DNA from: Novosphingobium sp.
Lineage (GTDB): Bacteria; Pseudomonadota; Alphaproteobacteria; Sphingomonadales; Sphingomonadaceae
Direction of reading: 5' to 3'
DNA: 64,000 nucleotides
Assembly (NCBI GenBank): GCA_017745295.1
Contig: JAGHZR010000002.1
Coordinates: forward strand, 214,443-278,442
Positions 8,288-16,579 of the stretch are shown in pieces (the first letter of the stretch is position 1; every line of letters starts with the position of its first letter). The position numbers were made by a program, and so were the translations under genes. The notes under the pieces were generated by a model. That model was given only the letters and a program-made list of their open reading frames with translations. It was not told the origin of the DNA and searched no databases.

Positions 8288-9016
8288 TCAAATCTGCTTA
8301 AGGTCGGTAACGAACTCATAGCGGTCGCCGCGATAGACCGAGCGGGTGAATTCGACGATGCGACCATCCGGAATGCGGGTCTTGCGCTCTATCCGCAGGA
8401 CTTCCGAATTCTGCTTCACGCAGAGAATGCCCGCCTCGGTCGGCGTGGCCAGCGAGGCACGGACACGCTGGATCCCCGAAGTCGGACGAAATCCGTATAT
8501 ATCAAGAGCCTTATAAAGGGAATCTCCCAGCGCGCCGAGGTCCGGCATGAACTGGGCCGGGATCACCGCGTGCTCTATGGCCAGAGGCTCACCCCCGGCA
8601 AGCCGGACCCGGCCGAGCCGTGCAACCGAGGCATTGGCCGGGATTTCGAGTGCTGCGGCTTCTTCTTCGGTCGGCTGGGCATAGGACTTGTTGATCCAGA
8701 CCACGCTGGGATCCTCTCCCCGCGAGCGGGTATCGTCGCTGAAGCTGCTGAGCCGGGAGCCGGGCGCCTCGATCCGCCGGGCGACGAACGTGCCGGACCC
8801 CTGCTTGCGGATCAGCACGCCTTCTTCGATCAGCTGCTCGATACCCTTGCGCACGGTGACGCGCGACAGGCCCGCCATTTCGCTGAGATCCCGCTCGGAC
8901 GGGAGCGCACTGCCCGGATCGATCGCCCCGCTGCTGATATGCTCGCGCAGGCTGCGGGCGAGTTGCAGGTAGAGAGGGGTCCCTTCCTCGCTGCTGGTCC
9001 AGGCAATGTCGCGCAT
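8288..9016 (-). CDS. GntR/HutC-family regulator with UTRA domain, likely the amino-sugar regulator (NagR/NagQ type)
   Basis: A 242-residue regulator. The N-terminal winged helix (residues about 8-75) contains PLYLQLARSLREHISSGAI and the classic GSALPSERDLSEMAGLSRVT. The C-terminal UTRA domain (about 95-240) binds an effector; in the DasR/NagR subgroup this is GlcN-6-P or GlcNAc-6-P (family knowledge). The gene lies 6 bases downstream of murQ, in the same unit as the transporter, so it probably controls the whole 9-22 kb locus. Gene order, not the ligand pocket, is the basis for the assigned role. Confidence 0.9.
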   Translation of the reverse strand: MRDIAWTSSEEGTPLYLQLARSLREHISSGAIDPGSALPSERDLSEMAGLSRVTVRKGIEQLIEEGVLIRKQGSGTFVARRIEAPGSRLSSFSDDTRSRGEDPSVVWINKSYAQPTEEEAAALEIPANASVARLGRVRLAGGEPLAIEHAVIPAQFMPDLGALGDSLYKALDIYGFRPTSGIQRVRASLATPTEAGILCVKQNSEVLRIERKTRIPDGRIVEFTRSVYRGDRYEFVTDLKQI

Positions 9017-9022
9017 CGTCGA

Positions 9023-9913
9023 TCAGTCTCGCTTTTCCAGCATCGGCATGACGTGACGCAGATTGCCCCCGTTAGCCTCCAGCAGCGCCTTCGCCTCTTC
9101 GACCGGGACGCCCCGCGCGACGATCACGCCGAGCCGGATCTCGTTCCCTGCCGCTTCCAGTGCGTCGGCGGCCACTTCGGCATCGACCCCGGCGATATCC
9201 TGAACCATGATCCGCGCTCGTTGCAAGAGCTTCGCATTGGAAATGCGCATGGCCACCATGCGCCCCTCATAGACGAGGCCGCGGCGCAGCATGATCGCGG
9301 TCGAGAGCAGGTTGAGCACGGCCTTCTGCGCGGTCCCGGCTTTCATGCGGGTGGAGCCCGCAACGATCTCGCTGCCGGTGACGGCCAGGATCGCATGTTC
9401 CGCCTTTTCGAGCAGGAGCGTGCCGGGGTTGTTGGCGATGCCGATCGGCAGGGCACCGACGGCGCGGGCTTCCTCGATAGCGGCGACGGTATAGGGTGTG
9501 CGACCGCTGGCGGCGACGCCGATCACCACGTCCGAGGGACCGATGCCCTGCGAACGCACGTCGGCACGGCCGGCCTCGATATCGTCCTCGGCGCCTTCAT
9601 AGGCCTCGGTGAGCGCGCCCATGCCGCCTGCCATGAGAAAGACCATGCGGTCCATCGTCCAGCCATAAGTCGGATAGAGCTCGGTGCCGTCCTGAACCGC
9701 CAGGCGGCCCGAGGTGCCAGCGCCCACGAAGACCAGCCTGCCCTTCTCGCCAAGCCGCTCGGCTGCGGCTTCGGCGGCACGGGCGATGGCTGCGGTTTGC
9801 GACTGGATCGCGGCGATGGCCGCCATCTGGCCTTCGAGCATCGCCTCCACGGCCAGTTCGGTCGGCCAGAGGTCGAGATCGCGGTAGCGGGCGTCGAGCG
9901 CTTCAGTGTTCAT
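9023..9913 (-). CDS. murQ: N-acetylmuramic acid 6-phosphate etherase
   Basis: A 296-residue SIS-fold lyase that cleaves the lactyl ether of MurNAc-6-P, giving GlcNAc-6-P and D-lactate in the cytoplasm. The signature FVGAGTSGRLAVQDGTELYP near residue 60, the segment GVAASGRTPYTVAAIEEA, and AGSTRMKAGTAQKAVLNLLS are all characteristic. The ATG at 9913 has AAAGGA upstream; a longer frame to 10006 overlaps the transporter and is rejected. Neighbours supply the substrate (AnmK) and both product routes (NagA and Dld), which strongly supports the call. Confidence 0.97.
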   Translation of the reverse strand: MNTEALDARYRDLDLWPTELAVEAMLEGQMAAIAAIQSQTAAIARAAEAAAERLGEKGRLVFVGAGTSGRLAVQDGTELYPTYGWTMDRMVFLMAGGMGALTEAYEGAEDDIEAGRADVRSQGIGPSDVVIGVAASGRTPYTVAAIEEARAVGALPIGIANNPGTLLLEKAEHAILAVTGSEIVAGSTRMKAGTAQKAVLNLLSTAIMLRRGLVYEGRMVAMRISNAKLLQRARIMVQDIAGVDAEVAADALEAAGNEIRLGVIVARGVPVEEAKALLEANGGNLRHVMPMLEKRD

Positions 9914-9941
9914 GATATCCTTTGTCCCTTTCACGGGATCG

Positions 9942-11507
9942 TTATTCGGCCGGAGCCATGAGCTTGCCGTATCCGGCAGGCGCCGCGCAAACCACGAAGG
10001 CGACAACCGTGCCGATGCAGAGCTGGAAGGGGAACGAAAGGCTGCTCAGCGCGCTCGGCATGCCGATGGCATGGGCAATGCCCGGCTGAAGCAACAGAAT
10101 TGTGACGAAACCGATCAGCAGTGAGGCGATGACGGAATTCGTCGTGCCGCGCGTCGTGAACAGGGCGGTGAAATAGACGCCGAGCAGTCCGGCATAGGTG
10201 AAGACCATCACTTGCAGGGCGAATTCCAGCAGGCCCATGTCGGTGTAGCGCTGCCAGTAGAACGAGACCACCGCCATCACGAACATCAGGAAGCCGATCA
10301 AGCCCATGCCCACGCGCCCGGCCGAGACGAAGTGATGCTCGGGGGCCGTGGTGCCGCGCTTCTCGCGCCAGGGGCGATAGAAGTCCTGCACCAGCACCGA
10401 GGACATGGCGTTTAGCGCCGAGTTCGTGGTGGCGACAGCCGCCGCGCAGATGCCCACCGTCACCAGGCCGCGCAGGCCGCCGGGAAGCTGGGTAAGGATA
10501 TAGTGCATGAAGATGCTGATCTTCTCGCCGCCGAACTGGTTACCGGCAGCGGCGGTGGCACCGCCCATCAGGTCGGGCCGGTCGTAGAAGACGTAGAGCA
10601 GCAGGCCGATGACGATGAACATGCCCACCACCGGCAGCGTCGCGAAGACCGAAAGATAGAGGCCGCGCGCGCCGGTCTTGGCGTCCTTGCAGGCCAGCAG
10701 GCGCTGCGTGGTGTCCTGGTCCATCCCGGCATTGGCGATGTAGAGCAACGACAGGCCGAGCACGATCGCCAGCATCGAGAATGGACGCGAGAGGTCCATC
10801 GAGAAATCGAAGAACTTCAGCTTGTTCACGCCTTCGGGCGTATGGGCGAGGCCCTGAATGATCTCGCCGGTCGAAGCCGGGATCGAAAGGCGCAGGAATA
10901 CCAGCACCGCGACAGCCGAGCCGAGGTAGACGACGAACTGGATGAGGTCGTTCCAGAGTACCGACTTGAGCCCGCCGACGAACGTGAACAACACGCTCGC
11001 CACGATGAGCACGGCGGCGGCGATCATGATGCCCTGCGCCTCGACCGTGCCGGTAATGACCATCGCCAGCGCAATCGCGGCGAGATAGACCCGCGCACCG
11101 CCCGCGAAGACGCGGCCGACGAGGAACATGCCCCCTGCCCAGCGCGTCGCCTTCTCGCTGAAGCGCAGGGTCAGCAGTTCGTAGGCCGTCGTCGCCTTGA
11201 TCGCGTAGAAGCGCGGGATCATGACGTGGGCGACGAAGATCGCGCCGATCAATCCGCCGATATTGCCGCTGAGATAAGTCAGGTCCCCATGATATCCGTA
11301 GTCCGGCCCGCCCAGGAACGTGGCTGCGGACTGGGTGGCGGACAGCACCGAAATCGCCGCAAGCCAGGCCGGAACGCTGCCGCCTGCCAGGAAGTAGTCA
11401 TGCGCGGACTCGGTCTTGCGCGGCGTGAAGATCCAGCCTCCCGCGACCAGCAGCAGCAGGTAGGCGGCGATTACCAGCCAGTCCGCCATCGAGAAAGGCA
11501 GCGTCAT
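9942..11507 (-). CDS. Sodium:solute symporter (SSS family), probable amino-sugar or muropeptide-sugar importer
   Basis: A 521-residue polytopic inner-membrane protein with about 13-14 hydrophobic helices. The N terminus ADWLVIAAYLLLLVAGGWIF, the segment TESAHDYFLAGGSVPAWLAA and the sodium-site region SVLSATQSAATFLGGPDYGY are typical of the SGLT-like solute symporters. It is the first gene of the transporter-murQ-GntR unit, with GGAGA ahead of ATG 11507. The likely substrate is GlcNAc, MurNAc or anhydro-MurNAc. That is inference from the operon; sugar specificity in this family does not follow simple motifs. Confidence 0.9.
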   Translation of the reverse strand: MTLPFSMADWLVIAAYLLLLVAGGWIFTPRKTESAHDYFLAGGSVPAWLAAISVLSATQSAATFLGGPDYGYHGDLTYLSGNIGGLIGAIFVAHVMIPRFYAIKATTAYELLTLRFSEKATRWAGGMFLVGRVFAGGARVYLAAIALAMVITGTVEAQGIMIAAAVLIVASVLFTFVGGLKSVLWNDLIQFVVYLGSAVAVLVFLRLSIPASTGEIIQGLAHTPEGVNKLKFFDFSMDLSRPFSMLAIVLGLSLLYIANAGMDQDTTQRLLACKDAKTGARGLYLSVFATLPVVGMFIVIGLLLYVFYDRPDLMGGATAAAGNQFGGEKISIFMHYILTQLPGGLRGLVTVGICAAAVATTNSALNAMSSVLVQDFYRPWREKRGTTAPEHHFVSAGRVGMGLIGFLMFVMAVVSFYWQRYTDMGLLEFALQVMVFTYAGLLGVYFTALFTTRGTTNSVIASLLIGFVTILLLQPGIAHAIGMPSALSSLSFPFQLCIGTVVAFVVCAAPAGYGKLMAPAE

Positions 11508-11555
11508 CGAATTCGTCTCCGTCCCCGGCCCTGGAAGCCGTCATCAGGGCCTGAC

Positions 11556-11597
11556 AAAAAGCGCGCGCCCGGTCGGAGGAGGAGGTTGACCGGGCGC
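11556..11597 (-). terminator. Rho-independent terminator of the TonB-dependent receptor gene
   Basis: On the minus strand GCGCCCGGTC and GACCGGGCGC form a perfect 10-bp stem around a 13-nt loop, then GCGC and five T. It lies between the receptor stop and the symporter start and divides the minus-strand genes into two units. Confidence 0.82.
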
Positions 11598-11616
11598 CGC
11601 GCAGGGTGGGCTATCC

Positions 11617-14340
11617 TCAGAGGTGCGCGGTCAGCGAGAAGCCGATCGTGCGTCCGAGAATGTCATAGGTGTCGGGGAAGGTGTTGAAGACACCGCCCGA
11701 CGACACATAAGGGGGCTTCTTGTCGAACAGGTTGTAGATGCCGGCACTGAAAGTGATCGCGTCGGTGAACTCGTAGGAGGCCGACAGGTCGAAGGTGTTC
11801 TGGGCCGAGATCGTCTCGGTCGAACCCACCGTGCTCGACTTCACCTTGCCGATGCGCTGCCAGTCGAACTGGATCACGCCCTTGTCGAACAGCCACGAGA
11901 GGCCGACGGTGTGGCGGTAATCCGGCTGGACCAGCGTGGTGCCGTCGCTGGAGCAGGTGGCGCCGAAGGTGCCCTTGCACTGCACGGCCGAAACGGTGGA
12001 GTTCGCCTGGATCAGATAGGAGGTGACGATATTGCCCTGATAGGCGAGGCGCACGCCCGTGCCCGGCAGGAACTCCGGATGCAGCGTGTAGCTGGCCGAA
12101 ATGTCGAAACCGCGCTGGAGCAGACGGCCGAGGTTCTGGTTGTTGACGAAGGCGTCCTTGAAGGTGCCGTCCGCGTTGCGGGTCACCAGCGAACACAGCG
12201 GATTGCCGGCGGTCGGGTTGGTGACGTAGCAGCTGGTGATTGCCGCGATCGGCTGGATCACGCCCACGGCGCCGCGCAAGTCAAGCTCGTACCAGTCGAC
12301 GGTCAGGTTGAGCCCCGGCAGGAACGTCGGGGTGAACACTGCGCCGAGCGTCGTGGTGTAACCGGTCTCCGGTTTGATGTCCGGGTTGCCGCCGTAATAG
12401 TAATTGCCGGTCAGGTAGCTGGCCGCGTTCGAGTTGGCCGAACCCACTGCAGGCGCACCGAAGCGGGCGCACTGGGCGGCATCGCCGGTGCCGAGCACGC
12501 AGGGATCGCCGCCGTAACGCGGCTTCAGGCGATCGACGGTGACGAGATTGCTGAACGGCAGCGAGGACATGCCCGCCGCGAACTCGCCGAAGTTCGGGGT
12601 GCGCAGGACGCGCTGGTAAGTGCCGCGCAGACGCAGGTTGCGGTCGACTTCCCAGTTGCCCTCGACCTTCCAGGTGCCGTGGGTGCCGAACATGTTGTAG
12701 TCCGACAGACGATAGGCGCCGCCCACGTCGAGCTTGCGGATCAGCGGCAGGTCGCGGAGCACCGGCACCAGCACTTCGCCATAGAGTTCCTTGACGTCGA
12801 ACGAGCCGCTGTAGGCGGCCTGCACGCCCTGGCGATAGGTATTGCCGGTCAGGAGCGCAGTGTCCTGACCGATGCTGGCGGTCTCGCGGCGATACTCGAC
12901 GCCGACCGCGAATCCGATCGGCCCGGCGGGGAGCGAGAACAGCTCCTCCAACGTGCCGCTCAGGGTCGCTGCCGTCACGAACTGGTCGCGCTTGCGGTTG
13001 AAGCCCTGGATCGAGCTGCCCAGTGCATCGGCCAGTTCGGTCTGGTTCGGACCGAAGATGTTGACGCTGTTGACGATGGAATCGAAATTGTTCGCACCCG
13101 TCGGGCTGGTGACGAGGCCGTCTCCGGTAATCAGCGTGTTCTCGGTCGAGCGGCCGTACTGGGCATAGACATTCCACTTGACCGCATTGGTCACCGGGCC
13201 GCGCAGGCCGGTCTGGAACTGGAAGGTGTTGCGCTCGGTCTCGTAATTGATGAGCCCGAGTTCGGCCAGCGAGCGCGAGACGTTCACGCGCGCCGTGCCG
13301 TTCACGAACGTCAGCTGGTTGCGGATGTCGTCGGTGAGGTAGGGATTGCTCTCGCTGATCGAGACGGTGCGGTTCACCGAAGCGGGCGTCGCGCCGGGGG
13401 TGCCGGTCTCCTGCGTGCGCGAATTGGTGTACATCGCGCGGCCGTAGATCTCGACCTGCGGGGTGATCTCGTACTTGAACAGCGCCGCGACATTGATGCG
13501 CTTGAGCGGCGAGACAAGCGGATAGCGGTTCGAGATGTTCGACGTGGCCGAAGGGTTCGTGGTGAAGGCGCCGCTGTCGGTGAAGCCGAACTTGCGACCG
13601 CTCGCCACGTCGGTGAAGACGCCGCCGATGCTGGGGATCGTCTGGTTCGGGGTTTCCGCCCAGTCGCGCTGGCCCGCGCGGATCAGGTCGCGCTGGGTGT
13701 AGTCAGCCGCGATGACGATATGGCCGCGGTCGCCGAGGCCGGTGCCGACCATCAGCGAGCCGCCGTACTGGGCGCCGCCATGCTCGGACAGACGGCTGGT
13801 GGCGGTGCCGCGAATGCCTTCGAAATCGTCGTTGAGGATGAAGTTGACGACACCGGCCACCGCGTCCGCGCCATAGACGGCCGCGGCGCCGCCAGTCAGC
13901 ACGTCGACGCGCTTGATCAGCGAGGCCGGGATCGCGTTGACGTCGGCAGAGTTGCGGAAGCTAAACGGCGTCGCGCGGGTGCCGTCGATCAGGACGAGCG
14001 AGCGACTCTGGCCGAAGTTACGCAGTTCCAGGACCTGGGCGCCGAACGCGTCGCTGCCCTGCGAACCCTGGCGAACGCCGCCGGAAAGCTGCGGGATCTT
14101 GGTGGAGAAGTCTTCGACCGTCAGCGCCGACTGGAGCTTGATCTGCTCTTCGCCGGTGGAAGCGACCGGGCTGCTCGACGTCAGGCCGGGAACCGCGATG
14201 CGCGTACCGGTAACAACGATGTCCGCGCTGGCGCCGCTATCGTCCGCTGCGGAAGATTGCGCGAAGGCCGTGCCCGGTGCTTGCGAAAGGGCAATGGCAA
14301 GCGCCGCCATGGCCACGGTGTGTCGTTGAGACTTAACCAT
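11617..14340 (-). CDS. TonB-dependent outer-membrane receptor, probable GlcNAc/chitooligosaccharide or muropeptide uptake
   Basis: A 907-residue receptor. A signal peptide (about residues 1-27, cut after AFA) is followed by a TonB-box-like segment (ADIVVTGTR, about residue 40). The plug domain contains LVLIDGTRATPFSFRNSADV and VDVLTGGAAAVYGADAVAGV, and a long 22-strand barrel ends in the aromatic-hydrophobic TIGFSLTAHL. The style matches the large carbohydrate-type receptors of sphingomonads and Caulobacter. It has its own terminator and a 159-bp upstream region. Its place in the amino-sugar locus suggests it brings chitin- or murein-derived sugars across the outer membrane (inference). Confidence 0.94.
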   Translation of the reverse strand: MVKSQRHTVAMAALAIALSQAPGTAFAQSSAADDSGASADIVVTGTRIAVPGLTSSSPVASTGEEQIKLQSALTVEDFSTKIPQLSGGVRQGSQGSDAFGAQVLELRNFGQSRSLVLIDGTRATPFSFRNSADVNAIPASLIKRVDVLTGGAAAVYGADAVAGVVNFILNDDFEGIRGTATSRLSEHGGAQYGGSLMVGTGLGDRGHIVIAADYTQRDLIRAGQRDWAETPNQTIPSIGGVFTDVASGRKFGFTDSGAFTTNPSATSNISNRYPLVSPLKRINVAALFKYEITPQVEIYGRAMYTNSRTQETGTPGATPASVNRTVSISESNPYLTDDIRNQLTFVNGTARVNVSRSLAELGLINYETERNTFQFQTGLRGPVTNAVKWNVYAQYGRSTENTLITGDGLVTSPTGANNFDSIVNSVNIFGPNQTELADALGSSIQGFNRKRDQFVTAATLSGTLEELFSLPAGPIGFAVGVEYRRETASIGQDTALLTGNTYRQGVQAAYSGSFDVKELYGEVLVPVLRDLPLIRKLDVGGAYRLSDYNMFGTHGTWKVEGNWEVDRNLRLRGTYQRVLRTPNFGEFAAGMSSLPFSNLVTVDRLKPRYGGDPCVLGTGDAAQCARFGAPAVGSANSNAASYLTGNYYYGGNPDIKPETGYTTTLGAVFTPTFLPGLNLTVDWYELDLRGAVGVIQPIAAITSCYVTNPTAGNPLCSLVTRNADGTFKDAFVNNQNLGRLLQRGFDISASYTLHPEFLPGTGVRLAYQGNIVTSYLIQANSTVSAVQCKGTFGATCSSDGTTLVQPDYRHTVGLSWLFDKGVIQFDWQRIGKVKSSTVGSTETISAQNTFDLSASYEFTDAITFSAGIYNLFDKKPPYVSSGGVFNTFPDTYDILGRTIGFSLTAHL

Positions 14341-14499
14341 TAGACTTCCTCACTAACTTTCCCTGAACCCTGTTCCGTCGTGGTTTGGTGCGACCCGAAG
14401 ACTCAACGGCATGCCCTTTGCAGACTTCCGCACCATGCATACCTGTCATGGATATGTAAAGGTGTGGTATGCAAATGGTGGTATTATATTGCAGCTTTA
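14341..14499 (-). promoter_or_regulatory. Promoter region of the TonB-dependent receptor with a repeated TGGTAT-like element
   Basis: This 159-bp gene-free stretch is much more AT-rich than its surroundings. On the plus strand TGGTATGCAAATGGTGGTAT (14465-14484) contains two TGGTAT words 14 bp apart. A related sequence lies upstream of the deaminase gene (16521-16544, other strand: GTGGCATTAAAGTGG). Such TGGT-rich words are common in operators of GntR/HutC-type amino-sugar regulators. Binding by the GntR protein at 8288 is a guess. Confidence 0.4.
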
Positions 14500-15606
14500 T
14501 CAGACCAATTCGGCACAGGTCGTTTCCGGCCGCCAGATCGTCCCTCCAGTCAGCGGGCGCGACACCCCGGTCGTGCCGGGGAAGGTCAACGGCAGGCCGC
14601 GCAGGCTGCGGGCTGCCAGAAAGGCCATCGCCTCCGCCTCGACGAAATCGCTCCTGAGACCGACCTCGTCCGCCGTCCGGCAATCGCCAAGCCGCTCGCG
14701 CAGGGTTTTCATGAGCGTGGGATTGTGACTCCCCCCACCGCAGATCACCCAGACTTTCGGCGCTTGCGGCAGAAGGCGGGCCGTGACGGCAACGGCTTCG
14801 GCGGTAAACGCCGTCAGCGTCGCCGCCGCATCCTCCAGCGAGCAGGCCTCGGCCCATTCGAGCGGAAAGTCGTAACGGTCAAGGGACTTCGGACCCTGTC
14901 CCCGGAAATGCGGATGGGAAAGCAAATCCGCCAGCACTGCACGATCGACCGTTCCGGCTGCGGCGATGCGCCCGCCGTCGTCATAGCGACCGGCGCCGTG
15001 GGCCTGCACGATCTGGTCGATAAGACCATTCCCCGGCCCGGTGTCGCAAGCCATCAGCTTCCCGCCCACACCGATCCAGGTGAGGTTCGCAACGCCGCCG
15101 AGATTGAGGAAAGCCATCGGCCCGCCAAGGCCGATCTTCTCGGCCAGAGCAGCATGATAGGCAGGCACTAGTGGAGCGCCCTGCCCGCCCGCCAGCAGAT
15201 CGTCCTGACGCATCTGCGCCACGACCGAAACGCCCAGTCCGTCGGCGATGACCTGCGGATTTCCGATCTGCACAGAAAGCTTGCGCTCCGGCCGATGCAG
15301 GAGCGTCTGGCCATGGAAACCAATGAGGTCGGGCAAGCGGCCGAGCCTCTCGATGACATGGCGCCCGGCCCGCAAGTGCGCGGCCTCGATCACCTCGGCA
15401 GCAAGGCCGAACGAAAGCGGCTCCTCGCCCAGCCCGTCCCAGGTGAGTGCGTCCCGCGTCGCCTTCTCAAGCGCCGCCCGCTCCGCCGCCGAAAACGCGA
15501 TCATCGCCGAGGGGCCGAAGGCATCGATCCGCTCGCCATCGGTCTCCACCACCGCCACGTCGACGCCGTCGAGCGAAGTCCCGCTCATATACCCCATGAC
15601 CAGCAT
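14500..15606 (-). CDS. anmK: Anhydro-N-acetylmuramic acid kinase
   Basis: A 368-residue sugar kinase of the ASKHA fold. It hydrolyses the 1,6-anhydro ring of anhMurNAc and phosphorylates the product to MurNAc-6-P. The N-terminal signature MGYMSGTSLDGVDVAVVET is diagnostic, and other family blocks are seen (IGFHGQTLLHRPERK; LNLGGVANLTWIG; FDTGPGN-type block as CDTGPGNGLIDQIV; VICGGGSHNPTLM). Its start overlaps the stop of the PP2C-like gene by one base (TGATG), so the two are translationally coupled. The product feeds MurQ. Confidence 0.97.
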   Translation of the reverse strand: MLVMGYMSGTSLDGVDVAVVETDGERIDAFGPSAMIAFSAAERAALEKATRDALTWDGLGEEPLSFGLAAEVIEAAHLRAGRHVIERLGRLPDLIGFHGQTLLHRPERKLSVQIGNPQVIADGLGVSVVAQMRQDDLLAGGQGAPLVPAYHAALAEKIGLGGPMAFLNLGGVANLTWIGVGGKLMACDTGPGNGLIDQIVQAHGAGRYDDGGRIAAAGTVDRAVLADLLSHPHFRGQGPKSLDRYDFPLEWAEACSLEDAAATLTAFTAEAVAVTARLLPQAPKVWVICGGGSHNPTLMKTLRERLGDCRTADEVGLRSDFVEAEAMAFLAARSLRGLPLTFPGTTGVSRPLTGGTIWRPETTCAELV

Positions 15607-16463
15607 CAGCGTGCATTCTCCCAGCTACAGATAACAAGGCTGGCATCGTCACGCAGCTTCACGCGCGGAAAACGATGCAGCGAATCCGGCTCGCCTTCCA
15701 ACTCGCGCAGGCGCTTCAGCCAGTGCGCCCAGTCGTCAGGCCCGGAAATGGAAAGCAGATTGGCGGGCGTCGCCGCCGCGAACAGTTCGACGAGGCGCAG
15801 AAAACCGTCACTGGCGATCACGAAGCGTTGCCCCGGACGCACCGGCATGCGCCACTGCCAGAGATGATCCGCCGCAGCCGGCTCGGTGCCGAGCACCCAA
15901 TAGCCACCCTCGCGGTTCATCAACCTGCGGTTTTCGCGAAGTCCCGGCAGGAGTCGCTCCTTGAGTGCTTCCGGGCCGAGATCGCCCTCTTCCGCCAGGA
16001 TCGCCTTCATCGCCTCGATCGTCTGCGCCTCTATGGCATCGAGCGCGGAACTGCCGAACAGGCGCGGTTCCCGGCCGGGTTCGGATGCCGCAATCCGGCA
16101 ATCGGCCAAGGTCGTGAACTCCGCCACGCCGTCCATGACGCGCACCATCGCAAGGGCGGCGGAGGGATGTTCGTGCACGCCCGAAGCAGGTCTGACCTGC
16201 TGGCTCGCCAGTGCTTCCGCGCAATCGGTCATCACGCTGCGCAGGAGGTCTGCTGTCGGAATATTCGGCTGTTCAACAAGGATCTGAATCAGGAGATCGT
16301 TAGCCGTTCGCGCAAGCCAGGCGGCATCGCTCGGCGCGTCGAGAAGTGCGGTGCCAAGCCCCGTCGCGCCGTCGATGACCCAGGCCGCATCTCCTTGGTA
16401 GCCGACGCAGTCCTCGTTGACCTCACTCTGACCATCGGAGGCAGCAATCTCGATCCTGAGCAT
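15606..16463 (-). CDS. PP2C-family (PPM) protein phosphatase-like protein coupled to anmK
   Basis: A 285-residue protein with the ordered metal-site motifs of PPM phosphatases: NEDCV (E17-D18), VIDGATG (D31-G32), then LADC near residue 120, VIASDGF near 220 and DDASLVIC (D272-D273) at the C terminus. This pattern is enough for the two-metal centre of a PP2C-type Ser/Thr phosphatase. It is cytoplasmic, with no signal peptide. GGGAGAAG sits ahead of ATG 16463. It is the first gene of the unit with anmK and divergent from the deaminase operon. No Ser/Thr kinase is nearby. A role on a phosphoprotein, or on a sugar phosphate, is open. Confidence 0.82.
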   Translation of the reverse strand: MLRIEIAASDGQSEVNEDCVGYQGDAAWVIDGATGLGTALLDAPSDAAWLARTANDLLIQILVEQPNIPTADLLRSVMTDCAEALASQQVRPASGVHEHPSAALAMVRVMDGVAEFTTLADCRIAASEPGREPRLFGSSALDAIEAQTIEAMKAILAEEGDLGPEALKERLLPGLRENRRLMNREGGYWVLGTEPAAADHLWQWRMPVRPGQRFVIASDGFLRLVELFAAATPANLLSISGPDDWAHWLKRLRELEGEPDSLHRFPRVKLRDDASLVICSWENAR

Positions 16464-16579
16464 CGTCTTCTCCCTTGACGCGACTCTCGCTTGGACCGAC
16501 CGGTATCATGGACCGCACGATTTATAAAACCACTTTAATGCCACTTGTGCCGAAAAGTGAAACTGGTATCTGTCATTCC
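16464..16579. promoter_or_regulatory. Divergent promoter region between PP2C-anmK and the nag operon
   Basis: This 116-bp AT-richer gap separates two oppositely directed units of the same pathway, so it should hold both promoters and a shared operator. TTTATAAAACCAC at 16521-16533 followed by TTTAATGCCACTT holds a CCACTT repeat with 11-bp spacing. It resembles, on the opposite strand, the TGGTAT-rich element upstream of the TonB-dependent receptor. A further TGGTAT occurs at 16564-16569. No sure promoter hexamers are claimed. Confidence 0.45.

Noticed and set aside
10503..11687. 394-codon open frame on the plus strand
   Set aside because: Antisense to the sodium:solute symporter; sequence is arginine- and histidine-rich without domains.
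11623..14343. 906-codon open frame on the plus strand
   Set aside because: Exact antisense shadow of the TonB-dependent receptor.
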